Assembly (NCBI GenBank): GCA_905235685.1
Contig: CAJOMO010000017.1
Coordinates: forward strand, 1-64,000
Direction: 5' to 3'
DNA length: 64,000 nucleotides
From: an uncultured Selenomonadaceae bacterium
GTDB lineage: Bacteria; Bacillota; Negativicutes; Selenomonadales; Selenomonadaceae
Of this stretch, positions 28,300 through 37,454 are shown in pieces. The notes beneath the pieces are model-generated. The model did not search any database. It was not told the DNA's origin and saw nothing but the letters and a program-made list of their open reading frames with translations. The stretch's first letter is position 1, and each line of letters begins with the position of its first letter. The position numbers and the translations under genes were made by a program.

Positions 28300-28405
28300 G
28301 CATTTCTTTCTTTTGAAAAAGAAAGAAACGCTAAAGCAAAGAAAGAAAACTTGCCCGCATTAGTCGCATCACGCGACTAGCGCGGGGCGCGCGTCCGTGC
28401 GCGCC
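28300..28405 (+). repeat. Tripartite hairpin element R4
   Basis: P hairpin GCATTTCTTTC... / ...GAAAGAAACGC (28300-28331), linker AGCAAAGAAAG, M with outer arms CCCGC / GCGGG and inner arms AGTCGC / GCGACT (28362-28367, 28373-28378) around loop ATCAC, H GGCGCGCGTCCGTGCGCGCC (28386-28405). H ends one base from the tsaC stop codon; P lies just upstream of the HAD gene. Nearly identical to R7. Confidence 0.85.
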
Positions 28406-28406
28406 C

Positions 28407-29027
28407 TCACTCTCCGCGCAAACATCTTTCTATTTCAGTAATTGTGATTGTACCTCGACGCAAAATTTTCAAACCGTCGGTAACATCAATAACCGTTGAA
28501 GATATTCCCACCGCACATTTGCCGCCATCCAATATAATCGGCACTTTGCCACTTAAGCCGTTGAAAACTTCCTGCGCAGTCACCGGCGCAACTTCACCGG
28601 AAATATTCGCACTCGGCGCAGCTATCGGACAATCGGCAAGCTTTATCAAGTCCTGCGCGATTTTGTTATCCGGAAAACGAATGCCCACGCCGCCCGAGCT
28701 GCCCGTCACAAAATCCGGTACAATATCTTTTTTCGGCAATATCAGCGTCAATGGACCAGGGCAAAAATTTTTAATCAGCCTTTCAGTTGCCGCCGAAATT
28801 TCCGCCAATTCCGCTATCTGCGCGAAATCGGCTACGTGCAATGTCAGCGGCTTATTTTCCGGTCTGCCTTTCGCAACATAAATTTTTCGGCAAGCCTCAA
28901 CATTCAAGCCGTCCGCTCCCAAACCGTAAACCGTTTCAGTCGGAAAAGCAACCAATTCACCGCGCCGAATAAGTTCACCTGCGCGAATTAAATTTTCTGC
29001 GGTCGGTTGCAGCATTTCAGTCGTCAT
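28407..29027 (-). CDS. tsaC: L-threonylcarbamoyladenylate synthase
   Basis: A YrdC/Sua5-domain protein of about 206 residues making threonylcarbamoyl-AMP for the universal t6A37 tRNA modification. Visible are the N-terminal RRGELVAFPTETVYGLGADG nucleotide-binding stretch, the KGRPENKPL loop and the PSANISGEVAPV segment. The ATG at 29027 overlaps the prmC stop codon by 4 bp; a GTG at 29036 is an alternative. The prfA-prmC-tsaC order is common in Firmicutes. Confidence 0.93.
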   Translation of the reverse strand: MTTEMLQPTAENLIRAGELIRRGELVAFPTETVYGLGADGLNVEACRKIYVAKGRPENKPLTLHVADFAQIAELAEISAATERLIKNFCPGPLTLILPKKDIVPDFVTGSSGGVGIRFPDNKIAQDLIKLADCPIAAPSANISGEVAPVTAQEVFNGLSGKVPIILDGGKCAVGISSTVIDVTDGLKILRRGTITITEIERCLRGE

Positions 29028-29881
29028 TTCTTCCACGCGGCCACAACCCGCTCAATGTTGGCTAAGTCTTTCCAAATTTCAATCGAACTGAATTTGCCGC
29101 CCGCCTTTATCAATTTGCTAACAGAGCCGGCTTGATTCTGCCCAACTTCAAAAACCAAAAAGCCGTTATCCGTCAAATAATCGGGCGCGGTGTCAATAAT
29201 TTTTCTGTAAAAGTCTAAGCCGTCAGCGCCGCCGTCCAGGGCAATGTGAGGCTCTTCGGAAATTTCGGGCTGAAGATTTTTAAATTCGCCGCTCGGAATA
29301 TAAGGCGGATTCGACACTATCACGTGGAATTTTTGCCCCTTTAAAGGCTCAAGCAAATTTCCTTCGTAAAAATTAATTCTGTCAGCCACGTTAAATTTTT
29401 CCGCGTTAAATTTGGCAATGTCCAGTGCATTCGCGGAAATATCCACCGCCGCCGCCGTGATGTGTTCAATGTACTTTAAAATGGAAATGCAAATTGCGCC
29501 GCTGCCCGTGCCAATATCAGCCAATTTCAAAGCGCCGCTGTATTCGTGCAAATGCTCAATGACGCCCTGCGCGAGAACTTCGGTATCGGGGCGCGGAATC
29601 AAAACGTCCGGCGTCACGGCAAAGTTCATGCCCATAAATTCTTTGCTGCCAACCAAATAAGCTACGGGAACGTGTTCAAGGCGGCGCTTAATCAGATTTT
29701 CGTAGCGGGCAATTTGTTCCTCGCTAATATTTTTGGCAATGTGAACATACAGCGCCAAACGACGGGTATTAAGAACATACGCCAGCAAAACTTCAGCGTC
29801 CAGGCGCGCGGAGTCGATACCGACGGCGGCAAGTTTCGCGGTAGCTTCACTTAATTGTTTGGAAATGGTCATTTCTTTCAA
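29024..29881 (-). CDS. prmC: Peptide chain release factor N5-glutamine methyltransferase
   Basis: PrmC methylates the GGQ glutamine of release factors, here encoded next to prfA. The 285-residue protein has the SAM motif ADIGTGSGAICIS and the catalytic SNPPYIPSGE. An N-terminal helical RF-binding domain precedes them. The start is TTG at 29881 after GGAGGGACATATT. Confidence 0.96.
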   Translation of the reverse strand: MKEMTISKQLSEATAKLAAVGIDSARLDAEVLLAYVLNTRRLALYVHIAKNISEEQIARYENLIKRRLEHVPVAYLVGSKEFMGMNFAVTPDVLIPRPDTEVLAQGVIEHLHEYSGALKLADIGTGSGAICISILKYIEHITAAAVDISANALDIAKFNAEKFNVADRINFYEGNLLEPLKGQKFHVIVSNPPYIPSGEFKNLQPEISEEPHIALDGGADGLDFYRKIIDTAPDYLTDNGFLVFEVGQNQAGSVSKLIKAGGKFSSIEIWKDLANIERVVAAWKK

Positions 29882-29908
29882 AATATGTCCCTCCTTAGAA
29901 AAACTTTA

Positions 29909-30043
29909 AATCATATCGTCGCTAATCGATAATTTTTTCGACTGGTCGGCGGTAATAAGCGCGGAAATTAATTCTTCAAGGTCGCCGTTTAAAACGCTGT
30001 CCAATTTGTAAAGCGTCAAGTTAATTCTGCCGTCGGCAACTCT
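29909..30043 (-). pseudogene. Duplicated 3' end of prfA
   Basis: About 45 codons from [17 protein letters not shown] to the stop repeat the end of prfA with a few changes (RVADGRINL instead of RVTDHRINL, one Asp to Glu, two near the terminus). No start codon or ribosome site belongs to it. It lies directly after prfA, in the gap before prmC. A partial tandem duplication of the gene's end is the simplest reading, older than the one at 14213 judging by divergence. Confidence 0.8.
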
Positions 30044-30055
30044 ATAAAAATTTTT

Positions 30056-31132
30056 TTAAATGATATCATTGCTGATTGATAATTTTTTCGACTGGTCGGC
30101 GGTAATAAGCGCGGAAATTAATTCGTCAAGGTCGCCGTTTAAAACGCTGTCCAATTTGTAAAGCGTCAAGTTGATTCTGTGGTCGGTAACTCTGCCCTGC
30201 GGAAAATTATATGTTCTGATTCGCTCGCTGCGGTCGCCGCTTCCAACTTGATTTTTCCTGTCGGCGGCAATGGCCTCATTTTGTTCACGAACGGCTAAAT
30301 CTTTAACTCTGGCACGCAAAACGCGCATGGCCTTTTCCTTATTTTTAAGCTGAGATTTTTCGTCTTGACACTGAACGACGATACCGCTCGGCAAATGCGT
30401 AATTCTTATGGCGGATTCAGTTTTGTTAACGTATTGCCCGCCGGCGCCGCTCGCGCAGTACGTATCGATTCTCAAATCTGCAGGATTAATTTCAACGTCA
30501 ACTTCTTCAGCTTCCGGCAAAACCGCCACTGTAACCGCGCTGGTATGTATTCTGCCGCCGGATTCAGTGACGGGCACACGCTGCACGCGGTGAGTTCCGC
30601 TCTCGTATTTCAATTTGCTGTAAGCGCCGACGCCGTCCACTGTAAACGAAATTTCTTTGAAGCCGCCAATCGTCGTGGCGTTCGAATCGACAATGTCAAC
30701 TTTCCAACCTTGCCGCTCGCTGTAGCGCGTGTACATTCTGAATAAATCGCCCGCAAACAAAGCCGCCTCTTCGCCGCCAACTCCGCCGCGAATTTCGACA
30801 ATTACGTTTTTATCGTCATTCGGATCTTTCGGTAAAAGTAAAATCGGCAATTCACGGTCAAATTCGGTTTTAGATTTTTTCAATTCGGCAAGTTCCTCGG
30901 CGGCTAAATTTTTCAATTCTTCGTCTTCGGCGGTGTCGATTAAATTTTTATCTTCGTCAATCTGCGCGAGAATTTTTTTATATTGGCGAATTTTTTGAAC
31001 GATAGGCTCTAAGCCGGAAAGTTCGCGCGTCAATTTTGTAAAGCGATCGACTTCGGCAACAACCGCGGGGTCGCCGAGTTGCGATTCAATTTCACGAAAA
31101 CGCACTTCAACTTTTTGCAATTTGTCAAGCAA
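30056..31132 (-). CDS. prfA: Peptide chain release factor 1
   Basis: RF1 recognises UAA and UAG and triggers peptide release. The 358-residue protein has the GGQ loop [19 protein letters not shown] and the domain I helix [25 protein letters not shown] places the start at the TTG at 31132 (MLDKLQKV, as in other RF1); the in-frame GTG at 31141 overlaps that site. Normal family length. Confidence 0.97.
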   Translation of the reverse strand: MLDKLQKVEVRFREIESQLGDPAVVAEVDRFTKLTRELSGLEPIVQKIRQYKKILAQIDEDKNLIDTAEDEELKNLAAEELAELKKSKTEFDRELPILLLPKDPNDDKNVIVEIRGGVGGEEAALFAGDLFRMYTRYSERQGWKVDIVDSNATTIGGFKEISFTVDGVGAYSKLKYESGTHRVQRVPVTESGGRIHTSAVTVAVLPEAEEVDVEINPADLRIDTYCASGAGGQYVNKTESAIRITHLPSGIVVQCQDEKSQLKNKEKAMRVLRARVKDLAVREQNEAIAADRKNQVGSGDRSERIRTYNFPQGRVTDHRINLTLYKLDSVLNGDLDELISALITADQSKKLSISNDII

Positions 31133-31167
31133 GCGCGTCACCTCTTTTCAAATTTTGTTGTGAATAT

Positions 31168-31196
31168 ATTCTACACTTTTCACGGCGATTAGGCAA
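31168..31196 (-). promoter_or_regulatory. Probable promoter of prfA-prmC-tsaC
   Basis: TTGCCT and TAGAAT, 17-bp spacer, minus strand, about 35 bp upstream of the prfA start. Confidence 0.5.
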
Positions 31197-31223
31197 TTAT
31201 CAATCTTGCTCCGAAAAAAAATC

Positions 31224-31252
31224 TTGAAACATAACGCGGCAAGAAATATAAT
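31224..31252 (+). promoter_or_regulatory. Promoter of paaK
   Basis: TTGAAA and a perfect TATAAT with 17-bp spacing, 47 bp upstream of the paaK ATG. Confidence 0.65.
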
Positions 31253-31299
31253 ACGCGCGGTATAAGTTTTAGTTTTATTTTTGGAAGTGAGGCAGATTT

Positions 31300-32601
31300 A
31301 TGGGAAAATATTTTCAAGAGGAAATTGAATGCGCGCCGATAGAGAAAATCCGCGAAATTCAAAATGAAAAACTCGTTAAGCAGGTGCGGCACGTTTGGGA
31401 TAATGTCGCTTATTATCGCCAGAAAATGCAGGAAAAAAATTTGACGCCGGACGATATTAAATCCATTGACGATTTGCACAAATTGCCGCTTTTGTCGAAG
31501 GCGGATTTGAAAGCGGCGTATCCTTATGGATTGTTGGCTTGCCCGCTGAAAGATTGCGTACGTATTCAATCGACTTCGGGGACGACCGGCAAGCGCGTTG
31601 TGGCCTTTTATACGCTGAAAGACATTGACATTTGGGAAGAATGCTGCGCGCGGGCGATTGTTGCGGCTGGCGGTACGAATGAAGATGTTTGCCAGGTTTC
31701 TTACGGCTACGGTTTATTTACCGGCGGACCTGGTTTGAACGGCGGCAGTCATAAAGTTGGTTGCTTGACGATACCGGCGAGTTCCGGCAATACCGAGCGG
31801 CAGATTATGTTCATAATGGATTTGAGCGCGACGATACTTTGCTGCACGCCGAGTTATGCGGCTTACATTGGCGAAACTATGAAGGAAATGGGCTTGACGC
31901 CGGAGCAAATTCCGTTGAAGGCGGGGATTTTCGGCGCGGAGGCGTGGTCTGAAGAAATGCGCCGCGACATTGAAAAAACTCTTGGAATTAAAGCTTATGA
32001 CATTTACGGGCTTACTGAAATTTCTGGTCCTGGCGTTTCCTTTGAATGTTCGGAACAGCGCGGCATGCACATTAACGAAGATCATTTTTTGGCGGAAATA
32101 ATTGACCCCGACACCTGTGAAGTTTTGCCGGAAGGTACTCAAGGCGAATTGGTTTTCACTTCATTGGACAAGGAAGCTTTTCCGCTCCTTCGTTATCGTA
32201 CCCGCGATATTTGCACACTTACGCGCGAAAAATGTTCCTGCGGCAGAACTCACGTTCGCATGACTAAACCGAAGGGGCGCTCTGACGATATGCTGATTAT
32301 TCGCGGCGTTAATGTTTTCCCCAGCCAAATTGAAACTGTTTTGCTCAACAACGGCTACGCGGCGAATTATCAAATCATTGTCGACAGAATTAACAACACT
32401 GACACTTTCGATATCAACGTGGAAATGACGCCGGATATGTTCACTGATAATGTTGGCGAAATTCAATCGCGCAAAAAGATTTTGGAAGATGGCTTGAAGT
32501 CTATGCTCGGTATCAAGGCGAAAGTCAATCTTGTTGCGCCGAAAACCATTACGCGCAGTGAAGGTAAAGCCGTCCGCGTCATCGACAAGCGCAAAATTTA
32601 G
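31300..32601 (+). CDS. paaK: Phenylacetate-CoA ligase (aryl-acid CoA ligase)
   Basis: It activates phenylacetate or a related aryl acid with ATP and CoA. The 433-residue protein has the AMP-binding P-loop IQSTSGTTGKRVV, the YGLTEISGPG motif and the late TRDICTLTREKCSCGRTH segment typical of PaaK. In anaerobic Firmicutes such a ligase is usually paired with an ACT-domain protein and often with indolepyruvate oxidoreductase in aromatic amino acid metabolism. The ACT partner follows here; the oxidoreductase is not in the window. Confidence 0.93.
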   Translation: MGKYFQEEIECAPIEKIREIQNEKLVKQVRHVWDNVAYYRQKMQEKNLTPDDIKSIDDLHKLPLLSKADLKAAYPYGLLACPLKDCVRIQSTSGTTGKRVVAFYTLKDIDIWEECCARAIVAAGGTNEDVCQVSYGYGLFTGGPGLNGGSHKVGCLTIPASSGNTERQIMFIMDLSATILCCTPSYAAYIGETMKEMGLTPEQIPLKAGIFGAEAWSEEMRRDIEKTLGIKAYDIYGLTEISGPGVSFECSEQRGMHINEDHFLAEIIDPDTCEVLPEGTQGELVFTSLDKEAFPLLRYRTRDICTLTREKCSCGRTHVRMTKPKGRSDDMLIIRGVNVFPSQIETVLLNNGYAANYQIIVDRINNTDTFDINVEMTPDMFTDNVGEIQSRKKILEDGLKSMLGIKAKVNLVAPKTITRSEGKAVRVIDKRKI

Positions 32602-32676
32602 TGAAAAGTGGAAAGTGAAGAGTGGTTAGTGATTTTTCCACTAATCCCTAGCCCCTCGCCCCTAGCCCCTAAAAAA
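32602..32676. repeat. AGTGG/CCCCTA-rich imperfect hairpin (copy 2)
   Basis: Fills the paaK-ACT spacer. AGTG/AGTGG-rich left part, then CCACTAATCCCTAGCCCC and further CCCTAGCC heptamers, ending CCTAAAAAAC. The end matches the end of the copy at 55941-56018. Confidence 0.5.
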
Positions 32677-32697
32677 CGACTGAAAGGAGTTTTTTCC

Positions 32698-33123
32698 ATG
32701 AGCGTAAATCAAGTTTCTGTGTTTCTCGAAAATAAACCTGGCACTCTTAACAAAATGACTGAAATTCTCGCGCGCCACAATGTGAATATTCGCGCGCTGT
32801 CCCTTGCCGATACAAACGATTTCGGGATTGTGCGAATGATCGTCAATGACGTTTACGAGGCAACAAATATTCTCAAGGAAGAAAATTTTGTAGCAACTTT
32901 CACGCCGGTTCTGGTTTATAAAATTTCCGACGAAACCGGCACACTTAATAATCTGCTCAAATCTTTCACCGAGGCTGACGTCAATATCGAATATATGTAT
33001 GCATTTGCGGGCAAAAAAAATGCGTATATGATTTTCCGCGTCAAAGATACCAAAAATGCTGAATCGGTTTTAGCCGCCAAAGGTTTAAAATCTCTCACTC
33101 AAGAAGAAATTGCTGAAGTTTAA
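32698..33123 (+). CDS. Tandem ACT-domain protein
   Basis: The 141-residue protein consists of two ACT domains (VSVFLENKPGTLNKMTEILARHN and VYKISDETGTLNNLLKSFTEADVN). ACT domains bind amino acids and regulate enzymes. Pairing with paaK suggests an aromatic amino acid or aryl-acid sensing role; this is inference. The ATG at 32698 follows AAAGGAGTTTTTTCC. Confidence 0.85.
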   Translation: MSVNQVSVFLENKPGTLNKMTEILARHNVNIRALSLADTNDFGIVRMIVNDVYEATNILKEENFVATFTPVLVYKISDETGTLNNLLKSFTEADVNIEYMYAFAGKKNAYMIFRVKDTKNAESVLAAKGLKSLTQEEIAEV

Positions 33124-33132
33124 AGTTTTATC

Positions 33133-33242
33133 GGCGTTTCTTTTTTAGAAAAAGAAACGCCTAGCAAAGAAAAACAGCCCGCCGGATAATTCGCTTCACG
33201 CTCATTAGCGGCGGGCGGGGTTCGGCGCGCATCCGTGCGCGC
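33133..33242 (+). repeat. Tripartite hairpin element R5
   Basis: P hairpin GGCGTTTCTTT / AAAGAAACGCC (33133-33161), linker AGCAAAGAAAAA, M outer arms CCCGCCG / CGGCGGG (33178-33184, 33209-33215) around an inner region matching R3 and R8 with loop TTCAC, H GCGCGCATCCGTGCGCGC (33225-33242). P begins 9 bp after the ACT gene stop. Against R3/R8 the M loop is the same but the outer stem has changed on both arms. Confidence 0.85.
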
Positions 33243-33275
33243 TCCTAAGTTGCAGGTGTTGTTGGAGGCTGTATT

Positions 33276-34307
33276 TTGACGAATAAAATTTCTTTCGCGT
33301 CCGATTATCAAGAAGGTGCTCACCCCCAAATTATTGACGCGCTCATTCGTACCAATTTAATCAAAACGGCGGGTTACGGCACTGACGAGTTTTGCCAATC
33401 TGCGCGAAATAAAATTCGCACGGCGTGCAATGCTCCAAACGCTGAAGTTCATTTCTTGGTCGGCGGCACTCAGACTAATGCTGTTGTCATAAACGCGGCG
33501 CTCAAAAGTTACGAAGGCGTCATTGCCGCGGCGAGCGGGCATATTTCCATTCACGAGGCGGGCGCTATCGAATTTGGCGGACACAAAGTTTTAACCTTGC
33601 CGCACATTCACGGTAAAATTTCTGCCAATAAAATTCGTGAGCTGATTGAAAACTTCGAGGGCGACGACAACCGCGCTCATATGGTTAAGCCGGCGCTGGT
33701 TTATATTTCTCAGCCGACCGAATACGGCACGCTGTACAGCCTCAACGAATTGGAAAATATTTCGGCTGTTTGCCGCGAAAAAAATTTGCCGCTCTACCTT
33801 GACGGCGCGCGGCTGGCTTATGCTCTTGCAACTTCCCAAAACGACGTGACGCTTGCCGATATTGCGCGGCTTTGCAAAATTTTTTATATCGGCGGGACAA
33901 AGTGCGGCGCGTATTTCGGCGAAGCGGTTGTTATGCGCAAAAATTTTATTCCGCACTTCTTCACGATTATGAAACAGCACGGCGCACTTTTGGCGAAGGG
34001 CAGAATTTTGGGGCTGCAATTCGATACTTTATTCACCGATAATTTGTATATGGAAATCGGCGCGCCCGCAATTAAAGCGGCTGATAAAATCCGCGCGGCT
34101 CTGAAAAATCGCGGCTACGAATTGTACTTCGACACGCCGACTAATCAGATTTTTGTTGTGCTTGACGATAAAAATTTGGCGCGGCTGTCCAACGCGGTTG
34201 AATTTAGTTTTTGGGAAAAACTTTCGCCCGACAAAACCGTTATCAGATTGGCGACCAGTTGGGCAACTCAAGATTCGGACGTCGAAAATTTAATCAAGCG
34301 TTTGTAA
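33276..34307 (+). CDS. ltaE: Low-specificity L-threonine aldolase family PLP enzyme
   Basis: It cleaves L-threonine (or allo-threonine) to glycine and acetaldehyde. The 343-residue fold-type I protein has YLDGARLAYAL and the PLP lysine in FYIGGTKCGAYFGEA. The start is TTG at 33276, 7 bp after GGAGG. Its 3' end overlaps the convergent MBL hydrolase gene by 14 bp. Confidence 0.9.
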   Translation: MTNKISFASDYQEGAHPQIIDALIRTNLIKTAGYGTDEFCQSARNKIRTACNAPNAEVHFLVGGTQTNAVVINAALKSYEGVIAAASGHISIHEAGAIEFGGHKVLTLPHIHGKISANKIRELIENFEGDDNRAHMVKPALVYISQPTEYGTLYSLNELENISAVCREKNLPLYLDGARLAYALATSQNDVTLADIARLCKIFYIGGTKCGAYFGEAVVMRKNFIPHFFTIMKQHGALLAKGRILGLQFDTLFTDNLYMEIGAPAIKAADKIRAALKNRGYELYFDTPTNQIFVVLDDKNLARLSNAVEFSFWEKLSPDKTVIRLATSWATQDSDVENLIKRL

Positions 34308-34914
34308 ACCACGGACGAAATTTTTCTTCGCGTACGCTGGTTGGCGGCGTGTGACCGGAAAACAAAATCGTTTCTTCGGGCAAAGTCAAAATCTTTTCCT
34401 TGATATTTTTGAACAAAGCTTGCTCATCGCCGCCTTCCAAATCCGTGCGCCCGTAACTTCCCTTGAAAATCGAATCGCCCACAAACGCCACGCCGTCTTT
34501 TTCGCTGTAATACATCGCGCCGTCGGCAGTGTGTCCGGCAACCGGAATAATTTTCAGCTTGAAATTTGGATTCGCGGCTAAAATAATTTCGCTGCCGTCG
34601 TCCAGGTACGTCACATTTTCCAAAATAACTTCGGCGTGACTCCAGGCGGGATTTTCTGCATAAAGATAACCATTTTTCTGCATACAAATTGGAATATTCA
34701 AAGCGCGCTGAATTTCGGGCGCGGCGCTTATGTGGTCAAAATGCCCGTGCGTCAGCAGGATTTTCTCAATGGTAAATCTGCGCGAATTAATTATGCGCAA
34801 AAGTTTTTCGGCTTCGTCGCCCGCGTCAATCAAAAAGCCGTGGCGGGTTTCGTCGTCAATGTAAAAATATGCGTTGGTGTCAATGTGGTTGCCAACTTGA
34901 ACGGTGAAAATCAT
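34294..34914 (-). CDS. MBL-fold hydrolase, glyoxalase II-like
   Basis: The 206-residue protein has an intact metal site: LLTHGHFDHISAAPE, the later AGHTADG and VGDSIF, and the C-terminal FSGHTPPT. This matches the hydroxyacylglutathione hydrolase-like subgroup widespread in Firmicutes. The substrate is unknown. It starts 6 bp after the amidohydrolase stop, so the two form an operon. Confidence 0.88.
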   Translation of the reverse strand: MIFTVQVGNHIDTNAYFYIDDETRHGFLIDAGDEAEKLLRIINSRRFTIEKILLTHGHFDHISAAPEIQRALNIPICMQKNGYLYAENPAWSHAEVILENVTYLDDGSEIILAANPNFKLKIIPVAGHTADGAMYYSEKDGVAFVGDSIFKGSYGRTDLEGGDEQALFKNIKEKILTLPEETILFSGHTPPTSVREEKFRPWFTNA

Positions 34915-34920
34915 AGCGCG

Positions 34921-35772
34921 TCAATCCTTCCCCAAAAGTTTCTCGGCGTTCGTACCGAGAATTTTATTTTTATCGGCGTCGCTTATCGGCAGATTTTTTA
35001 TAAAAGCAATGGATTCGTCAGGCGCGCTCCAGGGGCTGTCCGTGCCGAAAAGAATTTTATTCGCGCCGAAAATTTTGTACAGCGTCATAAATCCGTTTTC
35101 ATCCAAAAGTTTCGAATCCTCCGCCGCCCATTCGCAACCCGCTCGCGCAGGAATTTTGCCCGTCGAAAAAGCCGTATCGACAAAAACATTCGCACCGGCA
35201 AGAAATTCGACAACTTCAGTCCAACTTTTCCAGCCGCCCATATGCGCCAACACGAATTTAAAATCGCCAATTTCGCGGACAACATTTCGCGCCATTTTCG
35301 GCGTACAGCGCACAACGCCAGGAAAACCGATATCAAGCCCCGCGTGCGTCACGACAATTAAATCTAATTCGGCGGCGCGCTCGATTATCCGCAGAAATTT
35401 TTTATCGTCCAAATCGGTATCTTGATAAACCGGATGAATTTTAATCCCGCGCAAGCCCAAATTTTTTATGCGGCTAAGTTCTGCGCGATAATTTGTAAAA
35501 TCCGGATGAATGCAACCGAAACTGATAATTCCCTGCGCGGCAAAATTTTCAGTGAGCGCGGCTGAACTGTCATTAATTTTTTCAACTTGATGGGTATTGG
35601 TGGCAACCGGCAAAACGATTGAGCGGTCAACGCCAAATTTTTTCATAGAATTTAAGAGCTCGCGCAGAGTTCCGTCGGTGAAGGCGCGCGATTTGCTGAT
35701 TCGGCTGAGCTTGTCGATGACGGCGGCGGCGATTTTGTCGGGGAAAATGTGCGTGTGCATATCGATAATCAA
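34921..35772 (-). CDS. Amidohydrolase family 2 (TIM-barrel) protein
   Basis: The protein of about 283 residues begins MIIDMHTHIFPDK, the HxH metal motif. Later come GIKIHPVYQD, VVTHAGLD, FVLAHMGG and FGTDSPW, matching the Amidohydro_2 pattern of metal-dependent hydrolases and decarboxylases. I choose the TTG at 35772, 8 bp after AGGAG; the GTG at 35781 shares a base with that site. The gene is divergent from the symporter gene, whose start lies only 25 bp away. Confidence 0.83.
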   Translation of the reverse strand: MIIDMHTHIFPDKIAAAVIDKLSRISKSRAFTDGTLRELLNSMKKFGVDRSIVLPVATNTHQVEKINDSSAALTENFAAQGIISFGCIHPDFTNYRAELSRIKNLGLRGIKIHPVYQDTDLDDKKFLRIIERAAELDLIVVTHAGLDIGFPGVVRCTPKMARNVVREIGDFKFVLAHMGGWKSWTEVVEFLAGANVFVDTAFSTGKIPARAGCEWAAEDSKLLDENGFMTLYKIFGANKILFGTDSPWSAPDESIAFIKNLPISDADKNKILGTNAEKLLGKD

Positions 35773-35797
35773 AAAAATCACTCCTGGAGGTAAATTT

Positions 35798-37333
35798 ATG
35801 AAGATTGGCTTATTGGTCTTATATTTCGCGGTGCTAATTGGAATTGGGCTTTATTGCCGCAAACACGCCACTGATGTTGACGGATTCGTTTTGGGCGGGC
35901 GCAGCGTTGGTCCGTGGCTTACGGCGTTTGCTTACGGCACTAGTTATTTTTCCGCGGTAGTTTTCGTAGGTTACGCCGGACAATTCGGCTGGAAATATGG
36001 AATTGCGGCAACCTGGGCGGGTATCGGCAACGCTTTAATCGGCTCACTTATGGCGTGGTTTATTTTGGGACGCCGAACGCGAATTATGAGCCAACATTTA
36101 GACTCCGCCACTATGCCGCAATTTTTCGGCAAAAGATTTGGCTCAAACTCATTAAAAATCGGCGCGTCGATAATCATTTTTATTTTTATGATACCCTACA
36201 CGGCGTCTTTGTACAACGGACTTTCAAGGTTGTTCGGGATGGCGTTCGACATAGATTATTCGGTGTGTATCGTGCTTATGGCGATTTTGACAGCAATTTA
36301 CGTAATTGCGGGCGGCTACATGGCAACGGCGATTAATGACTTCATACAGGGCTTAGTAATGCTGGTAGGAATATCGGCGGTAATTTACGCGGTGCTGGAG
36401 TCGAAAGGCGGCTTTATGGTTGCGCTGGACGGCTTAGCGCGAATCACCGACGAAAAAGTTGCAGCGACGCCAGGAATTTTCGCGTCATTTTTCGGACCAG
36501 ACCCGCTGAATTTGCTCTTCGTGGTGATATTGACTTCGCTGGGAACTTGGGGCTTGCCGCAAATGGTACAGAAATTTTACGCCATTAAAAACGAACAGGC
36601 AATTCAAAAAGGCACGATAATTTCAACAATGTTTGCGTTCGTGGTGGCGGGCGGCTGTTATTTTTTGGGCGGCTTCGGCAGATTATTTTCCGACCAAATC
36701 GACATTGCGGCGAACGGCTTTGACTCCATCGTCCCGACAATGTTATCGGGCTTATCGGCGGGAATGATAGCGCTTGTGGTAATTTTAGTTCTTTCGGCGT
36801 CAATGTCAACCTTATCTTCGCTGGTTATCGCCTCAAGTTCGACGCTGACAATCGACTTGATAAGCGGCAACATTGTAAAAAATATGAGCCAATCCGCGCA
36901 GGTGCTTTTAATGCGAATGTTAATCGTGGTGTTCATAGCAATTTCCGCGGTATTGGCTTTGATACAGTATAAAAGTTCGGTAACATTTATCGCGCAGTTA
37001 ATGGGCGTATCGTGGGGCGCAATGGCAGGTGCATTTTTAGCGCCGTTTATGTATTCGCTGTACTCAAAGAAAGTAACCACGGCGTCGTGTTGGGCGTGCT
37101 TTTTGTTCGGAACAATTTTGATGACGGCGAACATGTTAATACGTCCGGAATTTCCGCCGATAATGCAGTCGCCGATAAACAGCGGCGCAATCGCAATGCT
37201 AGCCGGATTGGTAATTGTGCCGATTGTGAGCCTGTTTACTTCCGCGCCGGACAAAGATTTGATTGACAACGCCTTTGCCTGCTACGACAAAGAGACGACC
37301 GTTCCGCAAAGCGTTGCACTTGGCAAAAAATAA
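35798..37333 (+). CDS. Sodium:solute symporter (SSF family)
   Basis: The 511-residue inner-membrane transporter has about 13 predicted helices. SSS-family features: GFVLGGRSVGPWLTAFAYGTSYFSAVVFVG near the N-terminus, YVIAGGYMATAINDFIQG and VILVLSASMSTLSSLVIASS. The substrate cannot be told; proline, pantothenate or a monocarboxylate are typical for the family. The ATG at 35798 follows GGAGGTAAATTT, correcting a much longer open frame. Its promoter must lie inside the divergent amidohydrolase gene. Confidence 0.9.
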   Translation: MKIGLLVLYFAVLIGIGLYCRKHATDVDGFVLGGRSVGPWLTAFAYGTSYFSAVVFVGYAGQFGWKYGIAATWAGIGNALIGSLMAWFILGRRTRIMSQHLDSATMPQFFGKRFGSNSLKIGASIIIFIFMIPYTASLYNGLSRLFGMAFDIDYSVCIVLMAILTAIYVIAGGYMATAINDFIQGLVMLVGISAVIYAVLESKGGFMVALDGLARITDEKVAATPGIFASFFGPDPLNLLFVVILTSLGTWGLPQMVQKFYAIKNEQAIQKGTIISTMFAFVVAGGCYFLGGFGRLFSDQIDIAANGFDSIVPTMLSGLSAGMIALVVILVLSASMSTLSSLVIASSSTLTIDLISGNIVKNMSQSAQVLLMRMLIVVFIAISAVLALIQYKSSVTFIAQLMGVSWGAMAGAFLAPFMYSLYSKKVTTASCWACFLFGTILMTANMLIRPEFPPIMQSPINSGAIAMLAGLVIVPIVSLFTSAPDKDLIDNAFACYDKETTVPQSVALGKK

Positions 37334-37349
37334 TTTCATACACGAAAAA

Positions 37350-37451
37350 GAGCGCCCATGGATGGGCGCTCCTGTGGCGCGCTTGTCACGTGATGTGACA
37401 ATCCGCGCCACGCTTTTCTTTGCAACTTTCTTTTACTATAAAAGAAAGTTG
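37350..37451 (-). repeat. Tripartite hairpin element R6
   Basis: Minus strand order: P CAACTTTCTTTT / AAAAGAAAGTTG (37423-37451), linker GCAAAGAAAA, M outer arms GTGGCGCG / CGCGCCAC with inner GTCAC-ATCAC-GTGAC (37385-37399), H GAGCGCCCATCCATGGGCGCTC (37350-37371) and a T-run. It lies between convergent tsf and symporter genes, P 3 bp from the tsf stop, and should terminate tsf. Confidence 0.87.
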
Positions 37452-37454
37452 ATA

